Notes under the pieces: model-generated
What the model saw: only the letters and a program-made list of their open reading frames with translations
Told to the model about the DNA's origin: nothing
Databases searched by the model: none
In this document: positions 32,721 to 41,053 of the stretch, piece after piece
Layout: the number at the start of each line of letters is the position of its first letter
Position numbering within the stretch: position 1 is the stretch's first letter
Made by a program: the position numbers and the translations under genes
From: an uncultured Pelagibacteraceae bacterium
GTDB taxonomy: Bacteria > Pseudomonadota > Alphaproteobacteria > Pelagibacterales > Pelagibacteraceae
Assembly (NCBI GenBank): GCA_902632935.1
Contig: CACPEJ010000003.1
Coordinates: forward strand, 1 to 64,000
Direction of reading: 5' to 3'
Length of the DNA: 64,000 nt

Positions 32721-33644
32721 ATTGGATCACTAAAATAATCAAAGCAGGTGAAAAAATCAAATCTGCCATTCATAAAAGAGCGTCCAAAGAGGACATCGCG
32801 AATAGTGATTGGACATCTTGTTGCAAAGGTCCAATATTAAAAAAAGATTTAGAAGAAAATTTATGGGTTTGCCCTGATTGTAATAAACACCATAGAATTA
32901 AACCAAAACAAAGATTTGATATTTTATTTGGGAAAGACAATTACGAAATATTTCAAACACCCATACCAAAAGATGATCCGTTAAACTGGACAGACTCAAA
33001 ATCCTATAAGGATAGATTAAAATCTGCCAGAAAAAAGACGGGTATGGATTGTGGGATGATGGTCGTAAGTGGTGTAATCAATAATATTAAAATTACTGCA
33101 GTTGCATCTGATTTTGATTTTTTAGGCGCATCAATGGCTGCTGCAGAAGGAGAGGCTTTTTTATACGGTATTCAACATGCAATTGAGAATAAAACTCCTT
33201 TTTTATGTGTAAGCGCAGGGGGGGGGAATGAGAATGATGGAAAGTTTGATTTCTTTGTCTCAAATGACAAGGACCACACTAGCAATAAATGAATTAAAGA
33301 ATAATAACCTTCCATATCTTGTTTGTATAACAGACCCAACTGCTGGTGGGATCACAGCTTCCTATGCAATGTTAGGTGATATTCATATAGCTGAGCCCGG
33401 AGCACTAATCGCTTTTGCTGGAGCAAGAGTAATTCAAGGAACTGTTAAGGAAGAATTACCAGAAGGTTTTCAAAAAAGTGAATATGTTGAAAAGACAGGC
33501 TTTGTTGATTTAATTGTTGAAAGAAAGAATCTAGCTGAAAAAATTGGAACTTTATTGTCAATATTGTTAAAGAAAAATTCTGTTATAAGCACTGAACAAG
33601 ATGAAACTACAGAAAATACTCAGTCGCTTTCTAAAATTGCATAA
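32717..33644 (+). CDS. accD: Acetyl-CoA carboxylase carboxyltransferase beta subunit, interrupted by a frameshift at a G9 run (33218-33226)
   Basis: N-part ORF 32717-33292 (zinc finger CCKGPILKKDLEENLWVCPDC) and C-part frame 33228-33644 (MLGDIHIAEPGALIAFAGARVIQ); dropping one G gives SAGGGMRMMESLISLSQM. Confidence 0.93.
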
Positions 33645-34866
33645 AAAAGAAATTGATCTAAGCTTAGATCGAATTATTCACCTTTGCGAAAAACTGGGGG
33701 ATCCTCAGGATAAAATCAAAGCCATCAGTATTGTTGGGACAAATGGCAAAAACTCTACAATTCAAGCTTGTTATTCAATTTTAAAGGAGGCAGGAATTAA
33801 GTGTAATGTTTATACCAGTCCTCATATTCAAAAAATAAATGAAAGATTTGTTTTTAACAACCAACAACTTGGAGATGATGAGTTAGCTTCTTTATTTGAG
33901 GAAGTTGAGAGAGTAAATGCGAATAATCCAATAACATTCTTTGAAATTTTAACTGCATGTTTTTTTCATAAAGCAGCTCAATATCCTGATAATCTTAATC
34001 TGATTGAGGCAGGTTTATTTCATAGGTTTGATGCAACCAATATTTTAAAAAATAATCTTGCAAGTATTGTAACTTCTATATCAAAGGACCATTTAGACTG
34101 GCTTCCAGAAAATGAGAGAACAATCGATAAGATTATTTTTGAAAAAACTTCAAACCTTTTAAATTCAAATATTATTGTTGCAAAACAATACCCTGTTTCA
34201 ACATTAGAAAAGATTAAAAAAACTATTCATCAAAATTTATCTAATAAATATTTTTTTAATGATGATTTTTCATTCTCAAATGGAGAAAATGAATTCTTTT
34301 ATTATGAGGATAAATTTGGTGGATTAAAACTACCAAAACCAAATGTATTAGGTCAATTTCAACAGGAAAATATTTCAACAGCTATTGCAACCTTACGAAT
34401 TTTAGATCTGGGCATTGAAGATCATCATATAAAAAAAGGTATTCAAAAAATCGATAATGTTGCGAGACTTCAAAAAATTGAGTCAGGTAAATTAAAAGAT
34501 TTAGTTAAAGACAATCTTTTTTTGATATCTGGAGATCACAATGAAGATGGAGCAAGAGTATTAAATGAATATTTAAAAAGCCTAGATTGTAGAAAACATG
34601 TCATTATTGGTATGATGGATAATAAAGAACATGAAAAATATATTAATCACTTTAAAGATATTGCCTCAATAACAACTGTAGATATTAAAAACCAGCCAAA
34701 TGCAATTAGTGGGCTTAAATTAAAAGAAAAATTCAAAAATATGCCAAATGTAAGTTATAAAGAAAGTATTGAAGATGCGATTAAAAGCGTAAATCTAAAT
34801 CAAGGAGATATACTATTAATTACTGGATCTTTATATCTTTGTTCTGAGGTTTTGAATTTAAATTAA
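33601..34866 (+). CDS. folC: Folylpolyglutamate synthase / dihydrofolate synthase
   Basis: IDLSLDRI, GTNGKNST, downstream of accD. Confidence 0.92.
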   Translation: MKLQKILSRFLKLHKKEIDLSLDRIIHLCEKLGDPQDKIKAISIVGTNGKNSTIQACYSILKEAGIKCNVYTSPHIQKINERFVFNNQQLGDDELASLFEEVERVNANNPITFFEILTACFFHKAAQYPDNLNLIEAGLFHRFDATNILKNNLASIVTSISKDHLDWLPENERTIDKIIFEKTSNLLNSNIIVAKQYPVSTLEKIKKTIHQNLSNKYFFNDDFSFSNGENEFFYYEDKFGGLKLPKPNVLGQFQQENISTAIATLRILDLGIEDHHIKKGIQKIDNVARLQKIESGKLKDLVKDNLFLISGDHNEDGARVLNEYLKSLDCRKHVIIGMMDNKEHEKYINHFKDIASITTVDIKNQPNAISGLKLKEKFKNMPNVSYKESIEDAIKSVNLNQGDILLITGSLYLCSEVLNLN

Positions 34867-35183
34867 ATGTTTTTATCCAAAAATTCTTTCATATGACTTT
34901 CGGGTACACCTCCAACAAGTCTATCTACTTCAACACCTTTTTTGAAAATTATAACTGTGGGAACCGCTTTACAACCAACCTGTGACCCTAGATTGATTCC
35001 GTCGTTCTCCACGTCAGCATAATAAAAATTTGCTCTGTCCTTGTACTCGTTTTCTGATAGCTTGAGCATCAATGGCTTGAGTACTTTACATGGACCACAG
35101 TATGATGCACTTAGCTGGACGACAGAAGCATCCTCTTTTTTAATTTTGTTTTCAAAATCTTCGTCTTTAAAATCAATAAGCAT
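34863..35183 (-). CDS. trxA: Thioredoxin (YCGPCK active site)
   Basis: VQLSASYCGPCKVLKPLM, KAVPTVIIFKKG. Confidence 0.92.
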   Translation of the reverse strand: MLIDFKDEDFENKIKKEDASVVQLSASYCGPCKVLKPLMLKLSENEYKDRANFYYADVENDGINLGSQVGCKAVPTVIIFKKGVEVDRLVGGVPESHMKEFLDKNI

Positions 35184-35217
35184 ATAAACCTTCTATAAAT
35201 TATTAATACAAAGTCAA

Positions 35218-36654
35218 TTAGGCAATTTCATATTTTTTTTCAATTGACATTATAAATTCGTTTATTTCATCTAACTTTTTTAATTCTTCCTCATCATCTC
35301 TATTGGAAGCTTGATCTCTTAAATAGTCAATTTCAGTATAAGCCATATTAACAGTTTGCCACTTTTCCTTATTTTTACTCAAAATTCTTCTAGCAATTTC
35401 ACTTTTGATATTTTTGTAAAGATCAGGTGGTAAAATTTGTGGTGCTTCTTGATATATAATTTTTTGGCCGAACCAGCTACATCTTTTATCCTGAAACTTA
35501 TCTAATAATCTCAATTTATCTTCCCAAGATGAGCTATGCCAAGTTTTAAATAGCGCAGTATCTTTATTTGGAATAAATTTCTCATAAAGAGTTTCTTCTG
35601 GTAATAAATCTTCTTGAGTTTTTGTTTGTTCTTTTTCTTCAGCTGCCTCTCTGTGAATGATTTGAATATTTTTACAAAAATTTTCACTACTTCTTACTAA
35701 ATGCGCTCTCTTTTTAATTGTTTCTAAATCTAAATCTGAATATGGCTTTTGTTTTAATGCGAACCGTTTATCTAAAATCACTGGTGCTTTATTAGTTTTT
35801 AAAACTCTTAAGGCTTTAGGACTCATCTTTTTTAAAACATCTCTAAGCTGATTTACAGTTAAATCTAATAATGGTTCTGGATCTCTACGACAGTCCCACA
35901 AATATCCCCATGAAGCATAGGATGGATGAAAGGAATGTTTAGGATGTAAAGAGCAACCAAGATACATCATATTTCTTCCCTTTACGTTTTCAAAAATAGA
36001 GTAAATCCCCTCATTTGTTAAAAGTGTTTCTACACTTGATTTTGTTGATGTTTTTAAAAAATTTTCCCAATTTTCTTTATGTTTGTCTTTTACTATTCTA
36101 AGGACTTTTAAAGCTGTATAAGCATCATGGTAAGCAGTGTGTTGTTGTGAAGTGTCAAATCCTTGCATCCGGGCTAGTGCTTCGAGAGCCAGAGAGGGGT
36201 TGCCCGCTTCGGTAAGTTCTGTTTTTAAAGTTTCAGGATCTAATGTTTGAGCTGCCCTTGTTATATGGAGGCCATCTGCTTCTCGATTAGGTGATGAGTG
36301 AGTAATATATGGGTATCGATTTCCTTTAAAAAAATTAAAATGGAACATGCGACGATCAAAATTTAAATTAGACCAGCCCATAAACAAACTTGGCCCACAC
36401 TTAGTGAAAAAGTTTTCAACCGCTCCCAAAAAATCGTAATGGGAATAATTACCTTTTGTTAATAAATCAACACTAGTCGAATTTACTAGCAATGCCTTTC
36501 CACTCGGCACTTCTCCTTCAGGCATACGCCCCCTAATGCTTAACTTTCCAATTTCTTTTAAATTTTTATCAACTACTACAGCTCCAAACTCTATTATGGA
36601 TCCCCATATTGTTGAATTTGTTGTCTCTGTATCGTAAATTACAATCTTATCCAT
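35218..36654 (-). CDS. sbcB: Exodeoxyribonuclease I-like DEDD exonuclease
   Basis: IYDTETT, WSNLNFDRRMF, HTAYHDAYTALKV; ExoI-like C-terminal LRVLKTNKAPVILD. Confidence 0.8.
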   Translation of the reverse strand: MDKIVIYDTETTNSTIWGSIIEFGAVVVDKNLKEIGKLSIRGRMPEGEVPSGKALLVNSTSVDLLTKGNYSHYDFLGAVENFFTKCGPSLFMGWSNLNFDRRMFHFNFFKGNRYPYITHSSPNREADGLHITRAAQTLDPETLKTELTEAGNPSLALEALARMQGFDTSQQHTAYHDAYTALKVLRIVKDKHKENWENFLKTSTKSSVETLLTNEGIYSIFENVKGRNMMYLGCSLHPKHSFHPSYASWGYLWDCRRDPEPLLDLTVNQLRDVLKKMSPKALRVLKTNKAPVILDKRFALKQKPYSDLDLETIKKRAHLVRSSENFCKNIQIIHREAAEEKEQTKTQEDLLPEETLYEKFIPNKDTALFKTWHSSSWEDKLRLLDKFQDKRCSWFGQKIIYQEAPQILPPDLYKNIKSEIARRILSKNKEKWQTVNMAYTEIDYLRDQASNRDDEEELKKLDEINEFIMSIEKKYEIA

Positions 36655-36657
36655 ATT

Positions 36658-37425
36658 TTATTGAACCAAATTATTCATCTCATTAAATTTTTTTAATCTT
36701 CCTAAAAACAAATTTTGATATGTTACTAGTTCGGGCCCTTGAATTTTAAACTCTTGAAATAAATTATCCACTGTGCAAACAAGAATAATACAAGATGTAA
36801 TATTAGAATTATACACAACATTATGTGCTAAAGAATACGCTGCACATTGTAATAGCCAACTATCTATATACTCGAATTTTTTTGGTCTCCGCGCATTTTT
36901 AAAATCTATGATGCAAGATTGACCCTCATAAATTCCTACACAATCAGCAGTACCCGCGTACCTATCAGGATAATAAAGTGTACATTCAACTCCCCATATT
37001 TCCTCTAGTCTATTTTTTAAACCCTTTTCAATAATTTCTTTAGCCATTGTTTTATATTGTTCTTTATCCTCAAAGAAACTCAAGTTTTCTCTTCCTAAAA
37101 GAAAAGACTCTAAGTAACTGTGCATTTGAGACCCGCGGGAAGCAGCGTCTTTAACAATCTTATTTGCTACAGCTTCTCCTGTTCGTTCTCGCCAGTTGGC
37201 TAAAGCAGCCTTATCCTCTTCAGATTTTGTTGCATCTAGAATTGAGGTGACGCTTGGTAATTTTGTTTCACCTAATAAGTATCTTCTTATTCCATCTTCA
37301 GTTGCTCTTGATGATGTAGGATAGTTATATTTCTTATTCCATCGCATGAGATTTCTTATAGAGGGTATTTTCTGAAAAAAGAAATTATTTTTTAACTTGT
37401 CTATTTCTCTCAACGAAATTCTCAA
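36658..37425 (-). CDS. PD-(D/E)XK exonuclease, MGME1/phage-exonuclease-like
   Basis: LPSVTSIL, RGSQMHSYLE, YAGTADCVGIYEGQSCIIDFKNARRPK (D...DxK core). Confidence 0.7.
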   Translation of the reverse strand: MRISLREIDKLKNNFFFQKIPSIRNLMRWNKKYNYPTSSRATEDGIRRYLLGETKLPSVTSILDATKSEEDKAALANWRERTGEAVANKIVKDAASRGSQMHSYLESFLLGRENLSFFEDKEQYKTMAKEIIEKGLKNRLEEIWGVECTLYYPDRYAGTADCVGIYEGQSCIIDFKNARRPKKFEYIDSWLLQCAAYSLAHNVVYNSNITSCIILVCTVDNLFQEFKIQGPELVTYQNLFLGRLKKFNEMNNLVQ

Positions 37426-38482
37426 CGTTCTCAGTTAGTACAGCTTTTTCAACTTGCTCGGGATCTTTTATATTTTCTAAAGTTCTTGTAATTGATCTAG
37501 CATCAGTTCCAAACTTATCAACAACACTCATCGCCTCATCTAATTTTTTTCTTAAAACTATTACATTGTCAAAATGTTTAGCAAATCTTGTGCTGATTGT
37601 TTTTAGATGATTGTAAATTTCCACAGCTCCCTTTTGAACTTTTAATGATTGAAAACCCATATGTAGGGATTGTAAATAAGCTGAGAGAGTATTAGGGCCA
37701 CAAATAACAATTTTATATTTTCTCATCAATTCTTGAGTAAGTAATTCTTTTGAACTTGGATCTTGATACTCGGTTAATTCTCTGTAAAGACTTTCTGAGG
37801 CTGCATAAACTATGGCAAAATCAGTTGTTTTTGGTGGTACTATATACTTCTCATTAACGCTTTTTGCTTTCAACTTAAAAGCACTTGCCAATTTTGCTCT
37901 AGCATCAGCAACTGCTTTTTTATCATCTGCCTCATGTGCATCTGTAATTGCTTTAAATTTTTCGACTGGAAAATGAGAGTCCACTGGGACCAAAACATCT
38001 CCTTGAAGTTTGATAGCAAATTCCACATTCTCACTAGTATCCTCTTTCATCTTCACATTAGTCATAAATTGAGATGCGGGTAATAAGTCCCTCATAAGCG
38101 CATCAAGGCTACTCTCTGCTAAAACACCATATTTCTTAACGCCAGCAAGTATTTTTGTAATACCTTCTTGGCTTTGATTTAATAATTGAACCTGTTGATT
38201 GAAATTTCCAACCTTTTCATCAACCTTAGTTAAAGCCTCAGTCATGTCTTTTGTAACACCAGTTGATAAGGCATTAAACGAAGTAGACATAGAACTTAAT
38301 GAGGTATTGATTGTAGCATTTAAGCTATCTTTGAGTTTTACAATTTCTGCATTTAAATTAGCTATTTCTTCAGCTTCTTTATTTTCATCTTCTTTTTTAG
38401 TTTTAGACTTAATGTTTAAATAAAGAATTGCTAATGTTGCTATAAGCAACAAACCTAAAATTATTATTAAAATTGTATCCAT
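37385..38482 (-). CDS. rmuC: DNA recombination protein RmuC
   Basis: N-terminal TM, coiled coil, PVDSHFPVEKF, AIVYAASESLY. Confidence 0.92.
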   Translation of the reverse strand: MDTILIIILGLLLIATLAILYLNIKSKTKKEDENKEAEEIANLNAEIVKLKDSLNATINTSLSSMSTSFNALSTGVTKDMTEALTKVDEKVGNFNQQVQLLNQSQEGITKILAGVKKYGVLAESSLDALMRDLLPASQFMTNVKMKEDTSENVEFAIKLQGDVLVPVDSHFPVEKFKAITDAHEADDKKAVADARAKLASAFKLKAKSVNEKYIVPPKTTDFAIVYAASESLYRELTEYQDPSSKELLTQELMRKYKIVICGPNTLSAYLQSLHMGFQSLKVQKGAVEIYNHLKTISTRFAKHFDNVIVLRKKLDEAMSVVDKFGTDARSITRTLENIKDPEQVEKAVLTENVENFVERNRQVKK

Positions 38483-38524
38483 GATTCGTATGTTATACCT
38501 CCTTGATTATATTTAAAGTTTTTT

Positions 38525-38734
38525 TCAATTTACTTTTACGATTATGTTATTTTTTATTATTACCTCTGCAAAAAATTCACGTCCTTTATTCTCGGTTGAA
38601 TGAGGCCTGTTGCTACCAACTAACACTCCACTTTCCTTATACTCAGGTCCAAACATACTGGTTTCAGTATAATTAAGTGTTTTTCCTATATTTTCCTTAA
38701 GCTCTTTTTTGGATTTGTAATTAAAAATTAGCAT
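38525..38734 (-). CDS. Conserved-looking small hypothetical protein
   Basis: 69-aa ORF, stop/start junction with the next upstream ORF at 38734. Confidence 0.6.
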   Translation of the reverse strand: MLIFNYKSKKELKENIGKTLNYTETSMFGPEYKESGVLVGSNRPHSTENKGREFFAEVIIKNNIIVKVN

Positions 38735-39024
38735 TAGTTTAATAACCTTTTGGGGACTTTACCCATCATAATTTCTTTCATATCTGAAAATTCTGAAGCA
38801 ACATGATTTTGAACTGTTTTTATAAATGACTTGATAGTTTTTTTATTATAGCCCAAATTTTTTAAAATCTTCTCAGCCTCTTTTTCATTTTCAGTAGAAA
38901 TATAATGCTCAGCGATAGATAAATACCTAAAAAAAACCTCTTTTTGATTTTCTGATTTTAATTCTGATAGTTTTAGCTCCATTAAGTAACTTTTATCCAT
39001 TATTTGATATATATCTTTAGGCAA
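38734..39024 (-). CDS. Hypothetical protein, 96 aa
   Basis: ORF overlapping the 3' end of vsr by 8 nt; operonic. Confidence 0.65.
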   Translation of the reverse strand: MPKDIYQIMDKSYLMELKLSELKSENQKEVFFRYLSIAEHYISTENEKEAEKILKNLGYNKKTIKSFIKTVQNHVASEFSDMKEIMMGKVPKRLLN

Positions 39025-39388
39025 TGATTAGACGTTCCAGAGTGTTAAAAGTTTTATCAATATTCTTTCCTTTTAAAGTACACTCCCATACATCAATGAC
39101 TTTCCAACCTAATTTTTTAAGTTTATCTTTATTAATAAAATCTCTCTTTTTATTTAGTTCTAATCTTTCTATCCAATATTGAGTTTTAGTCTTTGGCACA
39201 TTGCTATGGGCGCAGCCGTGATAATGCCAATAGCAACCATGAACGTTTAGAATTGTTTTATGTTTATGCAGAACTATGTCTGGTTTGCCAGGAAGTTTTT
39301 TTACATGAATTCTAAATCTATAACCATTTTTATATAGTATAGATCTAATTAATTTTTCTGGTTTAGTGTTTTTGGATTTAGTATTCAA
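39017..39388 (-). CDS. vsr: Very short patch repair (Vsr)-like endonuclease
   Basis: KPEKLIRSILYKNGYRFRIHVKKLPGKPDIVL, VHGCYWHYHGCAHSNVPKTKTQYW, KLGWKVIDVWECTLKGK. Confidence 0.93.
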   Translation of the reverse strand: MNTKSKNTKPEKLIRSILYKNGYRFRIHVKKLPGKPDIVLHKHKTILNVHGCYWHYHGCAHSNVPKTKTQYWIERLELNKKRDFINKDKLKKLGWKVIDVWECTLKGKNIDKTFNTLERLIIA

Positions 39389-39392
39389 GTTT

Positions 39393-40169
39393 TCAAATCT
39401 GGTTTAACTTTTTGAGTTCATCAAATTCTTTAGGAAGTAATAAAACTATATCATTTGGATCCATTGACCATATATCATAAATTTCATTATATTGATTTAA
39501 CTTATCAATTAGTCTTCCTAAGGATGCTTTAACTAAAGTTTTTTTATTTTTTTTTCTGATATATTTTTTTGAGTAGCCTGGTCTGGGTTTATTATTTTTT
39601 TTATCAAAATAAAGTTTATAAGAGATATGGCCACTGGGAATAAAATTTTCATTTATTCTGTGACTAATAAACTGTTCTAAATAATCTGATCCAAAATAAG
39701 GTGCTTTTGATAAAAATAATTTAGATGACTCTCCATAAGTATTCACAGCATACCATGGGGTCCTAATTAAATGTCTATTTCTAACAAACCAATCTTGATT
39801 AAGAATATATCTGTGTTCCGAGTAACCTGTCATTTCAATACTAAACACTTCATTAAAATGAAATAATGTTATCCAGTCCCACATTTTTTCATCAAAATAT
39901 ATTTCATTTTGATTACAATCTTTTAATAATTCATTTAAATAAATTCCAAGATCATATGAATTTTTAAAATTTTGTTTTTTTAAAATTTTTCCATTCTCAA
40001 CTTCTGAACTAAGTGTGTCGTTATTCAGCAGATTTTCAATCTCATCTTTTAGTTTTTTAGTAAATCCTTTTTTGATGTCTTTTTTATTCTGTATTATTGA
40101 TTGCTTAATTTTATCGTAGATTAAAATATACTTATTATGACCATCCTCTGTAAATCTTCTCAGTTTCAT
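39393..40169 (-). CDS. Uncharacterised protein, 258 aa, of the GHKL/Vsr/methyltransferase cluster
   Basis: Long ORF, overlaps the neighbour by 4 nt; no catalytic motif recognised by eye. Confidence 0.85.
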   Translation of the reverse strand: MKLRRFTEDGHNKYILIYDKIKQSIIQNKKDIKKGFTKKLKDEIENLLNNDTLSSEVENGKILKKQNFKNSYDLGIYLNELLKDCNQNEIYFDEKMWDWITLFHFNEVFSIEMTGYSEHRYILNQDWFVRNRHLIRTPWYAVNTYGESSKLFLSKAPYFGSDYLEQFISHRINENFIPSGHISYKLYFDKKNNKPRPGYSKKYIRKKNKKTLVKASLGRLIDKLNQYNEIYDIWSMDPNDIVLLLPKEFDELKKLNQI

Positions 40170-41053
40170 ATTTCGCTTTCCTCAAGGTCGATAGATGGAG
40201 CAAAGTTATTGTAAGAAATAAATTTATCTATCAGTTTTTTCCCAGAGGCGTCTGGTAAATTACTGACAAAAGTATTTACTACATCCTCTATCCATTGCTC
40301 AGCTTCTGGATTTGTTTCGGTCTCTCCATTATCAATTATTAACAAAGACTCGGGAGTAGTAATTTCGGGATCACCTAATTTTTTATTTATTTCCTCAAAC
40401 CATTTTGATTTCCAGGGACAATCTTCAAATTTATTATCTGTTAAATATGTTTTAAGTAGCTCTCGAAGTGCTGCTGTATAGATGAGTGTTTTTTGGATAG
40501 GGTCTATATTATTGTCTAACTTATGTTTTATGTTACATCCTCTTTTTAGTACTAAGATTGGCTTATTACCTGGGGTCATTTCTAGTTTAAATGCTGTACC
40601 AATATCATCCTCCCTGGTTGGCAATAAAGATTCTGTTTTATAATTCCCATCTTTTCCATCGTCTGGTTCATCATAAAATTCCCTTATTTTAGATCTACCA
40701 ATTATCCTATAAACGACTACATCATTAAATTTACCTTTTTTAGAGACAAAGAGATTAAATCTTACAGCATCTTTATCAATATTGTTAACAAAGTAAGAAA
40801 AGGTATTACTTTCTTCTTTATTCAAAGTTTTAATATCTCCCATGTTCCATGGTTTTAATCCAGCACCTCTATTGTTGTAAGCTTGAAAAAAAACCTCACA
40901 ATCATCATCAAAATTATGTCTTTTCAAATTCACTTCTACTTTAATATGAATTCCATCATTAGAAATTTTATCTAGCAAAACCTTCACGTCAGGATTTTCA
41001 CCTTTATGTGTGATTCTCTCCTCATCAAAAATTGTAATTGTATTTTTAGACAT
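40166..41053 (-). CDS. Uncharacterised protein, 295 aa, of the GHKL/Vsr/methyltransferase cluster
   Basis: Long ORF, overlaps both neighbours; no catalytic motif recognised by eye. Confidence 0.85.
   Translation of the reverse strand: MSKNTITIFDEERITHKGENPDVKVLLDKISNDGIHIKVEVNLKRHNFDDDCEVFFQAYNNRGAGLKPWNMGDIKTLNKEESNTFSYFVNNIDKDAVRFNLFVSKKGKFNDVVVYRIIGRSKIREFYDEPDDGKDGNYKTESLLPTREDDIGTAFKLEMTPGNKPILVLKRGCNIKHKLDNNIDPIQKTLIYTAALRELLKTYLTDNKFEDCPWKSKWFEEINKKLGDPEITTPESLLIIDNGETETNPEAEQWIEDVVNTFVSNLPDASGKKLIDKFISYNNFAPSIDLEESEI

Noticed and set aside
33228-33292. Two independent genes at the accD locus
   Set aside because: The two ORFs are the contiguous halves of one AccD separated by a single-base frameshift at the G run.
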